NCBI GenBank assembly: GCA_023251725.1
Contig: JAHEYG010000012.1
Coordinates: forward strand, 1 to 50,648
Length of the DNA stretch: 50,648 nucleotides
Direction of reading: 5' to 3'
From: Sphingobacteriaceae bacterium
Lineage (GTDB): Bacteria; Bacteroidota; Bacteroidia; B-17B0; Aurantibacillaceae
Shown: piece after piece, positions 34,336 through 42,737 of the stretch
Layout of the letters: every line of letters starts with the position of its first letter
How positions within the stretch are numbered: position 1 is the first letter of the stretch
Program-made: the position numbers and the translations under genes
Notes under the pieces: model-generated
Database searches by the model: none
What the model was told of the DNA's origin: nothing
What the model saw: the letters and a program-made list of their open reading frames with translations, nothing else

Positions 34336-35652
34336 TTATTTTACTCCGTATTTGGTTTTGTATTTTTCGTATAGGAGTTGTTGGTCATTAATTAATTTAA
34401 TGGGCTTCCCACTAATAAAGGCGAGTATTACATTATTTGTTTTTATATCCAACAAATCACCATCAGAAATAACCAATGAGGCAATTTTACCTAATTCAAT
34501 ACTTCCCAGCTTAGAATCTATACCTAATATTTTAGCGGCATTCAAGGTTACACTTTGTAAAGCTTGTTCTTTTGTTAATCCATAAGCGCTAGTTTCTCCT
34601 GCTAAAAACGGAAGATTGCGTGTTTGCATAGCTTCCATATCGCCGGCCAATTGCAAACAAAATAAAACACTGTCGTTTTGTAACAAGGCGGGAATGCGAA
34701 ATAAAATATCTACATCATCTTCGGCATAATCGGGTAAATCATTTATACGGCATAACATTACCGGAATAGAATTATCTTTTAAAAGTTTTGTTGTTTTCCA
34801 GCTATCCTTACCCCCCACTAACACCGGCTTCTTAACTTCGTATTTTTTTGCAAAGTTTACCGATAAAATAATATCTTTTACATAATCGGCATGTAAATAT
34901 AAATTTTGACTACCGCTAAAAATTCCACGCATGGCCTCAAAACGTAAATTACTTTCTAAACTTCCGGCAGGCGAATTACAATATGCTTTTGCATCTTCAA
35001 AAAATTTATTTAAAACTAAAATTTCTTCATCGTATTTATTATTTTTTGTGCTTGGAGCAGTTTCTCCCCACCAACCATTTTTTTGAATCGATTTCGGAAA
35101 ATTAACGTGAATGCCGTCATCTGCTTTTAGAACCGCATCTTCCCAATTCCAACCTTCTGTAGCCATAATTGAAGATGAGCCGCTGATTAATCCGCTGCGC
35201 GGTGTACATTGCGTATACAACACTCCATTTGTTTTTACAGTAGGTAAAATTTTACTATCGGTATTATAGGCAATCAAACTTCTTACGTGCGGATTAATAA
35301 ACCCCACTTCATTAAAATCGCTGGTAGGCCGAATCATTTCTGCTTCCTGCAATCCTAAAATATTATTGGTAGAAATTAGTGCGGGATAAATATGCTTTCC
35401 TGTAATATCAATTACTGTATCGTAAGCTGCCGGATTTAACCGGATGCCTTTCGATTCGGAAACCATTTCTATTTTCCCATCTAAAAAGGCAACATAACTC
35501 GATTCGATAATTTGTCCGTTACCAATATGTGCTGTACCGTTTATAAGAATAACATGTTTCCAAACTTTGGGAGAAGAAGGTAAATTATTTTGGGAAATAA
35601 TAATTCCAACTAAAAAAACAAAACATAATATATAATAGTTTTTCCTCTTCAT
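34336..35652 (-). CDS. exported amidohydrolase-fold protein lacking the HxH metal motif
   Basis: The ATG at 35652 gives a signal peptide (MKRKNYYILCFVFLVGIIISQ) and lies one base after the stop of the upstream gene; an in-frame ATG at 35676 would overlap it. The body follows the amidohydrolase layout: a composite beta-sandwich start (HVILINGTAHIGNG), a TIM-barrel region and a closing LTKEQALQSVTLNAAKILGI plus GKIASLVISDGDLL segment. At the usual PGFIDxHxH position it has HIYPALISTNN, so the first metal ligands are missing. It probably is a non-catalytic or divergent periplasmic partner of the upstream amidohydrolase. Confidence 0.75.
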   Translation of the reverse strand: MKRKNYYILCFVFLVGIIISQNNLPSSPKVWKHVILINGTAHIGNGQIIESSYVAFLDGKIEMVSESKGIRLNPAAYDTVIDITGKHIYPALISTNNILGLQEAEMIRPTSDFNEVGFINPHVRSLIAYNTDSKILPTVKTNGVLYTQCTPRSGLISGSSSIMATEGWNWEDAVLKADDGIHVNFPKSIQKNGWWGETAPSTKNNKYDEEILVLNKFFEDAKAYCNSPAGSLESNLRFEAMRGIFSGSQNLYLHADYVKDIILSVNFAKKYEVKKPVLVGGKDSWKTTKLLKDNSIPVMLCRINDLPDYAEDDVDILFRIPALLQNDSVLFCLQLAGDMEAMQTRNLPFLAGETSAYGLTKEQALQSVTLNAAKILGIDSKLGSIELGKIASLVISDGDLLDIKTNNVILAFISGKPIKLINDQQLLYEKYKTKYGVK

Positions 35653-35653
35653 T

Positions 35654-38600
35654 TTAATTTTCTTCAATAGTCTCACAGGTATATAAATGTGGCTTTTTAC
35701 CGGAAGGCTTCACCACTTTAGTACCTTTATTTTTTTCGGCAATTAATTTGGAGATGATGCGCGCTTTTTCTTTTTTAATATTGTAGCGTAATTTTGCATC
35801 TTCTTCTCTATCAAAATAAATTTGTCCATCAATAATAGTTTTATCCGCTTTAGCGTAAACACTTAATGGATTATCCGTCCACAACACTAAATCAGCTACT
35901 TTTCCCACCATCACTTTCCCCACTTTATCATCAATGTGCAAAGCCTTGGCAGGATTTAAGGTAACTAATTTTAAAGCTTCGGTTTCAGTTAGTCCGCCGT
36001 ATTTAATTGATTTTGCCGCTTCCTGATTTAATCGTCTTCCCATTTCAGCATCATCACTATTCACGCAAGTGTTAACTCCAACTTTATTTAACAGCGCTGA
36101 GTTATACGGAATGGCTTCCATCACTTCTAATTTATACGCCCACCAATCGGCAAAGGTAGAAGCGTTGGCGCCGTGAGCTTTCATTTTGTCGGCTACTTTG
36201 TATCCTTCTAAAATGTGAGTGAAAGTATTTACTTTAAATTTTAAACTATCGGCCACGTGCATTAACATATTAATTTCGCTTTGCACATAGCTGTGACACG
36301 TTATATATCTTTTACCATCTAAAATTTCGGCAATGGCGTCTAATTCTAAATCGCGGCGTGGCGCGGCTATATTAATTTTTTGTTTTGTAGATAATTTGGC
36401 GAAATCCTCCATTTGTTTTTTATAATTTTTTGCCCTGATAAAAACATCTATATACACTTGCTCAACACCCATACGCGTTTGCGGAAAACGATTATCGCCC
36501 GGACCATTTCCATGTTTTACATTTTCGCCCAATGCAAATTTTATAAACTCCGGCGCTTTTTCGTATTTCATATCTTCGGCATTCATTCCCCATTTTAATT
36601 TTATAATCTGACTTTGCCCGCCAATAGGATTTGAAGAGCCGTGTAACAATTGTGCGCAGGTAACGCCGCCCGATAACTGACGGTAAATATTTATATCTTC
36701 TGGATTTACCACATCGCCCATACGAACTTCGGCGCTGTTGGCTTGTCCCCATTCGTTAACACCTCCTGCCAAAGCAATGTGCGAATGTTCATCAATAATT
36801 CCGGCGGTTAAATGTTTTCCTTTGGCGTCAATTTTTTTTGCAAAGGCAAAAAAGGAAGCATCAATATTAGGCGCAATTCTTACAATTTTACCTTCTACAA
36901 TATACACATCGTGATCAAGTAAAATTGAATCGCCGTTGTTAGTCCAGATTGTTGCGTTTTTTATTAAGATGGCTTTATAACGGTTTTTCCATTTGAGCCA
37001 GCCATTAATAAACGGACCTTCATCCTCAGGCAGAGCTTCGCCGTAAGCGGAGAATGGAAAATAAACTTTCCCAATATTTAATTTATTATTTTTCTTTTCA
37101 GGATTTTTATTTTTTGCAAGGCTATCGGCCGAAGATTCTTGTATTAATTTAAAATCGAACCAATCACCGTTTGTCCACTGACCCTTACCTTCAAATGTTT
37201 TTGTTTTATCAATATAATTTCCGCTAAGCCTTGCCGATCTTAAACTATCAAATGCAAAACTCATAGTAGCAATATTATTTTTGAAAACAAAATTGAGGTT
37301 TGTTTTAGCTGAATCTAAATTAATGAAACCATTAATTTTAGCAAGGTCGCCGCTTAACTTTACTTTGTAATTTTTTTCGTCCGCCAATAATTTATAGGTT
37401 CCGCGAATATCGGGTGAATTAATATCGCTGTAAATATTTAAAGTGCCGTTTACCCAATGCTGATACATTATGGCGTCGTCGGCAAAAATATTTTTATCGG
37501 TAATAATAAAATTAGCATACATTCCGCTTCTTAAGGCGCCTACTTTATCCTGCACGCCAATAAAATTAGCAGGATTAAATGTTAATGCTTTAAGCGCGGT
37601 TTTTTCGGTGAGTCCGTATGCAATACATTTTTTTACATTGGCTAAAAACTGACTTTTATCTTTTAGGTCGGCTGAAGTAAAACAAAAGGGAATATAATTT
37701 TTTTCCATTTCGGCGGCGTTTGCGGGCGCCATTTCCCAATGTTTTAATTCGGCCAACGAAACTTGTTCGGCATCAAAAGGATCTTCCACATCTAAAGCTT
37801 CCGGAAAATTTACAGGAATAATATATTTTAAAAATGTATTTTGAATATCGTTAATGCGCTGATATTCGTTTCCGCCACCTTTAATAATATATTTTACGCC
37901 AAACTCTTTCCCAATCTTAACCGCTCGTAAATCATTAAATTTATCATTGGCTTCAAATACCGAAGGAAGCGATTGCAAATTATTAAACGCGTCGAGTGTA
38001 ATGTTGTATTCAGTTTTGGCAGCATTTTCTTTATACCATTGCGCATCGTAATAGGTTTGTCGCAATAAAGCAACAGCGCCTGTTAATGAACCTGGATAAT
38101 CCATTGTAGAGCTTCCTTTTGTAAACGAATAAAAACCGGCGGCTTTATCTTTAATAACCATTTCATTTTCTTTTTGATTGCTTACATTTAATAAAACTCC
38201 GTTGCCGCGAACGATGCCGTCTTTTTGTGAAGACAATACCACACCAATTCCGCTTTTGCGAAGTTCATCGGCCTTATCTTTATTAAACGTAAATAATTTA
38301 TAAGCATCTACATCCGATTTAATAGCAGGGTTCCATCCATATGCACCTTTATTTGGATTTTCATTAAGAACAATGGTTTGTCCGGGTACTGATTTTTTTA
38401 TTTCAGGCATTCCATAATCGCTGTACAAATCAATAAACGAAGGATAAATATGTTTTCCTTTTAAATCGGAAACCGTAGCGCCTACAGGAATGGTGGCTTT
38501 TTCGGCGGTGGAAATAATTTTTCCATCCTGAAAAACGAGAATTCCGTTTGGGATGGTAGTTTCATAATCTACATGAATAACCGCATTAGTAAATGCGTAA

Positions 38601-38710
38601 ATGGTGTGAATGGGATTGGGTGCGCCATTTGTGGGGAAAGTAGTTTGAGAAATGATATTACCTCCCGCTAAGGTTAATACAATAAAAATGCGAGTAAGTT
38701 TTGACATCAT
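35654..38710 (-). CDS. large exported tandem amidohydrolase (two amidohydrolase-like domains)
   Basis: This is a periplasmic or secreted protein of about 1018 residues. The ATG at 38710 (or the adjacent ATG at 38707) begins a signal peptide (SKLTRIFIVLTLAGGNIISQ); an in-frame ATG at 38734 lies inside the promoter element and is less likely. The first half is an amidohydrolase-like domain whose metal motif is altered (HIYPSFIDLYSDYG). The second half, after a variable beta-rich middle (about 440-590), carries an intact motif (AGIIDEHSHIALAGG, about 638-652), a CHSY histidine segment and a VNSDDAEMGRR catalytic aspartate motif. The overall form resembles imidazolonepropionase/prolidase-type amidohydrolases of Bacteroidota. 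The substrate is unknown. It is co-transcribed with the smaller paralogue. Confidence 0.82.
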   Translation of the reverse strand: MMSKLTRIFIVLTLAGGNIISQTTFPTNGAPNPIHTIYAFTNAVIHVDYETTIPNGILVFQDGKIISTAEKATIPVGATVSDLKGKHIYPSFIDLYSDYGMPEIKKSVPGQTIVLNENPNKGAYGWNPAIKSDVDAYKLFTFNKDKADELRKSGIGVVLSSQKDGIVRGNGVLLNVSNQKENEMVIKDKAAGFYSFTKGSSTMDYPGSLTGAVALLRQTYYDAQWYKENAAKTEYNITLDAFNNLQSLPSVFEANDKFNDLRAVKIGKEFGVKYIIKGGGNEYQRINDIQNTFLKYIIPVNFPEALDVEDPFDAEQVSLAELKHWEMAPANAAEMEKNYIPFCFTSADLKDKSQFLANVKKCIAYGLTEKTALKALTFNPANFIGVQDKVGALRSGMYANFIITDKNIFADDAIMYQHWVNGTLNIYSDINSPDIRGTYKLLADEKNYKVKLSGDLAKINGFINLDSAKTNLNFVFKNNIATMSFAFDSLRSARLSGNYIDKTKTFEGKGQWTNGDWFDFKLIQESSADSLAKNKNPEKKNNKLNIGKVYFPFSAYGEALPEDEGPFINGWLKWKNRYKAILIKNATIWTNNGDSILLDHDVYIVEGKIVRIAPNIDASFFAFAKKIDAKGKHLTAGIIDEHSHIALAGGVNEWGQANSAEVRMGDVVNPEDINIYRQLSGGVTCAQLLHGSSNPIGGQSQIIKLKWGMNAEDMKYEKAPEFIKFALGENVKHGNGPGDNRFPQTRMGVEQVYIDVFIRAKNYKKQMEDFAKLSTKQKINIAAPRRDLELDAIAEILDGKRYITCHSYVQSEINMLMHVADSLKFKVNTFTHILEGYKVADKMKAHGANASTFADWWAYKLEVMEAIPYNSALLNKVGVNTCVNSDDAEMGRRLNQEAAKSIKYGGLTETEALKLVTLNPAKALHIDDKVGKVMVGKVADLVLWTDNPLSVYAKADKTIIDGQIYFDREEDAKLRYNIKKEKARIISKLIAEKNKGTKVVKPSGKKPHLYTCETIEEN

Positions 38711-38731
38711 AAATCCCAATCGGTATCGCAA

Positions 38732-38739
38732 CAAATATA
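38732..38739 (-). promoter_or_regulatory. -7 promoter element (TATATTTG) for the amidohydrolase operon
   Basis: This is a perfect minus-strand TAnnTTTG match 21 bases before the ATG at 38710. Its position inside the longer frame (from 38734) supports the shorter start. It is back to back with the plus-strand element at 38782. Confidence 0.5.
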
Positions 38740-38781
38740 AGAAAAGCCTTCACACCACTGTAACAATATGAGATAAATTGT

Positions 38782-38789
38782 TAAATTTG
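38782..38789 (+). promoter_or_regulatory. -7 promoter element (TAAATTTG) for the SirB2-cytochrome c gene
   Basis: This is a perfect plus-strand TAnnTTTG match 18 bases before the ATG at 38808, within a short divergent gap shared with the amidohydrolase promoter. No -33 TTTG is obvious. Confidence 0.5.
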
Positions 38790-38807
38790 AATTAAAATCT
38801 AAATCCA

Positions 38808-39410
38808 ATGTACAAAGCATTTTTACATACCCACACGTTAGTTGTAACCTTATTTTTTTTAATTTATGTTGTAAAAACAGTATTGCTGTTAAGTAACCGT
38901 GAAGATTTACTGAAACGTTTTACGAAATTCGTAAAAATTCCGGAAATGATTGTGAGTGTTTTGTTTTTGGTAACCGGAATTTATTTAATGACGCAGCTCC
39001 CCGAAATTAAAATGATATTGTGGGTTAAAATCGGATTGGTTCTGTTATCGATACCGGTTGCGATTATTGGATTTAAAAAAGGAAATAAAATTTTAGCAGC
39101 TTTATCATTATTGATGATTACTGCTGTTTATGGTTTATCTGAAATGAGCAGAAAACAAAAACCGGTTATTGCTGTGGAAGGAAATTTAGACGGGAAAACT
39201 CTTTACGATGCTAATTGTAAATTATGCCATGGTGAAGATGGAAAATTGGGAGCGATGGGTTCTTCCGATCTTTCAAAAACTACAATGGATGTTGCCACCA
39301 TCAAACAAACTATTTTAAACGGTAAAGGCTCGATGAATAAAATTGTGATGAGTGATGAACAAGCTTCGGCTATTTCTGCTTATCTTGAAAGTTCTATTAA
39401 GGGGAAATAA
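38808..39410 (+). CDS. SirB2-like membrane domain fused to a monohaem cytochrome c
   Basis: Residues 1-115 have four hydrophobic helices with the histidine-bearing start FLHTHTLVVTLFF and the layout of SirB2 family proteins. Residues 125-200 are a small c-type cytochrome with one haem motif CKLCH (Cys137-His141) and a methionine-bearing GKGSMNKIVM segment that may give the axial ligand. The domain order puts the haem in the periplasm. This is a fusion of two usually separate modules, and a role in electron transfer at the inner membrane is plausible. The gene is monocistronic with its own promoter element. hflX lies 77 bases downstream after a repeat-filled gap. Confidence 0.85.
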   Translation: MYKAFLHTHTLVVTLFFLIYVVKTVLLLSNREDLLKRFTKFVKIPEMIVSVLFLVTGIYLMTQLPEIKMILWVKIGLVLLSIPVAIIGFKKGNKILAALSLLMITAVYGLSEMSRKQKPVIAVEGNLDGKTLYDANCKLCHGEDGKLGAMGSSDLSKTTMDVATIKQTILNGKGSMNKIVMSDEQASAISAYLESSIKGK

Positions 39411-39438
39411 ATTATTTTTTTTCAGAAGCCAGATAATA

Positions 39439-39480
39439 ATTACCAAATACCGAATACTGATTACCGAATACAGATTACCT
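39439..39480. repeat. degenerate 8-base tandem repeat (TACCGAATAC type)
   Basis: The gap before hflX carries ATTACC-AAATACCG-AATACTG-ATTACCG-AATACAG-ATTACC, a run of units of 7-8 bases built on the words ATTACCG and AATAC. It resembles neither coding sequence nor the flanking DNA. Confidence 0.65.
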
Positions 39481-39487
39481 TGCACTC

Positions 39488-40687
39488 ATGAAATCAGAAC
39501 TTCACGATACTTCTAAAAAAATTCCATTTTCTGTATTAGTAGGACTTATCACCAAATTTCAGGAAGAGGAGCAGGCTAAAGAATATTTGGAAGAGCTGGA
39601 ATTTTTAGCTGAAACGTACGGGGTTAAAACAAAAAAAACATTTACACAACGATTAGAAAAACCGGATAAGGCCACTTTTATTGGAAAAGGAAAGTTAGCG
39701 GAAGTAAAAACATTTGTTAACGAAAATAATATTGATGTGGTTATTTTTGATGATGAATTATCGCCTTCGCAGCAGCGAAATTTAGAAAAAGAAATCGGAA
39801 AAAAAATTCTGGACCGCACGCTTTTAATTTTAGAAATATTTTCACAACGGGCCCAAACCGCCCATGCTAAAACACAAGTGCAGTTAGCGCGCTATCAATA
39901 TTTATTACCGAGATTAAAAGGAATGTGGACGCATTTAGAGAGGCAGCGCGGAGGAACCGGAACGCGCGGAGGTGCAGGAGAAAAAGAAATTGAAACTGAT
40001 CGGCGAATTACCAATGATAAAATTGCACAACTAAAAGACCGATTAAAAGATATTGATAAACAAATGGCCACACAACGAAAAAATCGAGGTGATATGATTC
40101 GTGTGGCTTTGGTAGGATATACCAATGTTGGAAAATCGACTATCATGAATTTAATAAGTAAGAGCGAGGTGTTTGCCGAAAATAAATTGTTTGCCACGTT
40201 AGATACAACGGTAAGAAAAGTAACCATTGATAATTTGTATTTTTTATTGAGCGATACCGTGGGATTCATTCGCAAACTCCCAACACAATTAGTAGAAAGT
40301 TTTAAATCGACTTTAGATGAAGTACGCGAAGCAGATTTATTAATTCATGTGGTAGATATTTCTCATCCTAATTTTATGGACCAATTAAATGTGGTAAAAG
40401 AAACACTGATTGAAATTAAAGTAGGTGATAAACCTACTATTTTGGTATTCAATAAAATAGATGCTTACACTTACGATCCGAAAGAAGAGGATGATTTAAC
40501 GCCGGTAACAAAACGCAATTTATCATTAGCGGATATTAAAAAAACCTGGATGAAAAATTTAAACAACCCAAGTATTTTCATTAGCGCACAAAACAAAGAA
40601 AACGTTGGTGAGTTTAAAAAAACACTTTACGAAATGGTAAAAGAAATGCACGTGAAACGGTATCCTTATAATAAGATGCTGTATTAG
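39488..40687 (+). CDS. hflX: ribosome-associated GTPase HflX
   Basis: HflX binds the 50S subunit and rescues or splits stalled ribosomes under stress. The N-terminal HflX domain includes SPSQQRNLEKEIG (about 92-104) and the glycine-rich RGGTGTRGGAGEKEIETDRR (about 154-173). The GTPase domain has the P-loop GYTNVGKST (210-218), the G3 DTVGFIRKLP (about 256-265) and NKID (about 318-321). The 399-aa length is normal. The ATG at 39488 gives the usual short N-terminal extension. A gap with another repeat separates it from the GNAT gene. Confidence 0.96.
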   Translation: MKSELHDTSKKIPFSVLVGLITKFQEEEQAKEYLEELEFLAETYGVKTKKTFTQRLEKPDKATFIGKGKLAEVKTFVNENNIDVVIFDDELSPSQQRNLEKEIGKKILDRTLLILEIFSQRAQTAHAKTQVQLARYQYLLPRLKGMWTHLERQRGGTGTRGGAGEKEIETDRRITNDKIAQLKDRLKDIDKQMATQRKNRGDMIRVALVGYTNVGKSTIMNLISKSEVFAENKLFATLDTTVRKVTIDNLYFLLSDTVGFIRKLPTQLVESFKSTLDEVREADLLIHVVDISHPNFMDQLNVVKETLIEIKVGDKPTILVFNKIDAYTYDPKEEDDLTPVTKRNLSLADIKKTWMKNLNNPSIFISAQNKENVGEFKKTLYEMVKEMHVKRYPYNKMLY

Positions 40688-40710
40688 TTGGGGGTTCGGA
40701 GTTCGGGGTT
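40688..40710. repeat. degenerate GTTCGG-type repeat after hflX
   Basis: Three GTTCGG-like units in a G-rich run (GGGGGTTCGGAGTTCGGGG) begin right after the hflX stop. The same word type occurs between paaB and paaC. Confidence 0.6.
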
Positions 40711-40731
40711 AAAAGAATTAATTTTTTTAAA

Positions 40732-41229
40732 ATGAAAATTGAATTTATAAACGCTACGTTGCACGATTTACCCAAAATTGTGGAGACTTATAATTCAACT
40801 ATTGCTTCACGATTAGTAACCGCCGACCTTGAACCCGTTACTGCCATTAGTAAATTGCAATGGTTTAATTCGCACTCCGAAAAAAAACGTCCGTTGTGGT
40901 TAGTGTTGTGCGATGGCGAATATGGAGGTTGGATAAGTTTTAATTCGTTTTACGGAAGACCTGCCTACGACGGAACTGTGGAAGTAAGTATTTATTTAGA
41001 AGAAAAATTTCGCGGTAAAGGTTTAGGAAAGGCAAGTTTGCAAAAAGCAATTGATTCGTGCGCACAATTAAATATTAAAAATTTATTGGGATTTATTTTC
41101 GGACATAACGAAGCGAGTTTAAAATTATTTTACAATTTTGGTTTCGAAAAATGGGCGCATTTTCCGAAAGTAGCCAACATGGATGGAATTGAAAGAGATT
41201 TAATTATTTTGGGAAAGAGGATTGATTAA
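40732..41229 (+). CDS. GNAT-family acetyltransferase (phosphinothricin N-acetyltransferase-like)
   Basis: This 165-residue cytoplasmic acetyltransferase has the acetyl-CoA loop EEKFRGKGLGKASLQKAID (about 88-106) and the GFIFGHNEASLKLFYNFGF segment (about 120-138), which match the PAT/YncA-like subgroup. That subgroup acetylates small amines or amino acids such as methionine sulfoximine analogues. The ATG at 40732 is followed directly by the first strand (KIEFINATLHDLPKI). It lies 45 bases after hflX and may share its transcript. The substrate is unknown. Confidence 0.9.
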   Translation: MKIEFINATLHDLPKIVETYNSTIASRLVTADLEPVTAISKLQWFNSHSEKKRPLWLVLCDGEYGGWISFNSFYGRPAYDGTVEVSIYLEEKFRGKGLGKASLQKAIDSCAQLNIKNLLGFIFGHNEASLKLFYNFGFEKWAHFPKVANMDGIERDLIILGKRID

Positions 41230-41346
41230 TTAAAAGGCAAAAAAATAAAAAACATATAACACATAACAAAAAATGAATAATGATAAAGTAAAAAAACTGG
41301 TAATGCAGTTACAAAACCCTAAAACACTTAGGCGTTTTTTGTTTAG

Positions 41347-41386
41347 CCTGCCTGCCGCAACACAAGCCAGCGCGACGGCAGGCAGG
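41347..41386. repeat. palindromic dispersed-repeat-like hairpin (CCTGCCTGCCG arms)
   Basis: Perfect 11-base inverted arms CCTGCCTGCCG (41347-41357) and CGGCAGGCAGG (41376-41386) flank an 18-base loop. Short AAAACAC and GTGTTTT words lie outside the arms. It is strikingly GC-rich against its AT-rich surroundings. It lies between the GNAT gene and the convergent ABC permease gene and may also stop transcription. Confidence 0.75.
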
Positions 41387-41474
41387 TGTTTTGTGTTAAT
41401 CGTTATTGTTATTTTATAATGAATTTGCTTTATTAAAAAAACAAAAAACTGATTCCCGAAAAACATTGAGATTC

Positions 41475-42731
41475 CTAACTTCCCATAATAGGCTTGGTAT
41501 CCAGTGAACGAGAGTCGAGAGCATCCCGCAGACCGTTACCCACTAACATAAACGCCAGCACTAATAACATAATGGCTACGCCTGGAATAAAAGCTAAATA
41601 TGCTTTATCTACCAATACATAACCGCGGTGTGCATTTATCATTTCACCCCAAGATGGAGTAGGAGGTTGCGCGCCTATTCCTAAAAAACTTAATCCGGCT
41701 TCAGTAAGAATGGCAGTAGCAAAATTGGAGGCGGCAATTACAATTACAGGTCCCATTACATTGGGTAAAATATGACGCAGAATTATTCTTAAATTTTTGT
41801 AACCTAAAGCTCTTCCTGCTTCTACAAATTCTTTTTCGCGTATGCTAAGTATTTGTCCACGTACAATCCGCGCAATATCTACCCACATGGTTAATCCTAC
41901 CGCCACAAATACTTGTACAATTCCTTTTCCCAACACTAAAGTTATTGCAATTACCAATAACAGTGTAGGAATTGACCACACCACATTTATTACCCACATA
42001 ATTAAATCGTCGACACGACCACGATAATATCCCGCAAAGGCACCCAGTAAAATACCAATGAAAATAGAAATGATTACTGAAATAAAACCAACGCTTAACG
42101 AAATGCGGGTCCCAATCATTAAGCGACTCAGTAAATCGCGGCCCGCTAAATCGGTACCCAAAATAAACGATTTGCTTTTAATATTATTTTTTAAAATCAT
42201 TTCCTGAAGTTCGGGAATGGTTTTACGTAATTTTTCGCCGGTGCTTACCAAATAAAAATCAAGCGTATTTCTTTTCTCATTAAATTTAATATCAGAGTTG
42301 GGATCTACATCGTACACTACATCGGCTAAGTTAAACGGCACTTTTGTTCCTGCGTTTGGAATGTTGCCAGTGTATTCTTCAACAACTATATTGGTGCCGT
42401 TAAAATTATAATCATAAATAGGAATAGAAGAAAAATCGCTGTTGCGGCCAAAAATCATTTTCGAAAAAACATTTTCAGATTGCTTGGCTTCATTTTTTTT
42501 AAGCAGTAATAATTTAATGGTAAAGCCGGGTTCTTTAATATGCAGTTCGGGTTTTTGGTCGTTGGCAAATGGTGTTGAATCGGGGGTGATGAGATATCCT
42601 AAAATAGAAATAATGGAGGCAATAATAATTATAATTAAACCGGTGAGGCCTAATTTATCGCGCTTAAATCGTCGCCAGGTTTGCTTTGACAACGACTCAG
42701 ATTCAAATTCTATTTTTTTCTTTTTAAACAA
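41475..42731 (-). CDS. oligopeptide/dipeptide-type ABC transporter permease (DppC/OppC family)
   Basis: This is an inner-membrane permease subunit for peptide or related uptake. A first transmembrane helix (about 29-48) is followed by an extracytoplasmic insertion of about 140 residues (50-190), then five helices with the ATPase-coupling EAA motif EAGRALGYKNLRIILRHILPNV (about 300-321). The 418-aa length is larger than the usual 300 of DppC because of that insertion, which is common in Bacteroidota members. No partner permease, ATPase or binding protein is nearby. It starts 6 nt after the GT2 stop, so it is the third gene of an operon from 44.8 kb. The substrate is unknown. Confidence 0.9.
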   Translation of the reverse strand: MFKKKKIEFESESLSKQTWRRFKRDKLGLTGLIIIIIASIISILGYLITPDSTPFANDQKPELHIKEPGFTIKLLLLKKNEAKQSENVFSKMIFGRNSDFSSIPIYDYNFNGTNIVVEEYTGNIPNAGTKVPFNLADVVYDVDPNSDIKFNEKRNTLDFYLVSTGEKLRKTIPELQEMILKNNIKSKSFILGTDLAGRDLLSRLMIGTRISLSVGFISVIISIFIGILLGAFAGYYRGRVDDLIMWVINVVWSIPTLLLVIAITLVLGKGIVQVFVAVGLTMWVDIARIVRGQILSIREKEFVEAGRALGYKNLRIILRHILPNVMGPVIVIAASNFATAILTEAGLSFLGIGAQPPTPSWGEMINAHRGYVLVDKAYLAFIPGVAIMLLVLAFMLVGNGLRDALDSRSLDTKPIMGS

Positions 42732-42737
42732 AAAATT

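Noticed and set aside
41230-41466. 78-residue minus-strand frame between the GNAT gene and the permease
   Set aside because: It runs across the GC-rich palindrome and has phenylalanine-rich low-complexity ends. It looks like translation of non-coding DNA.
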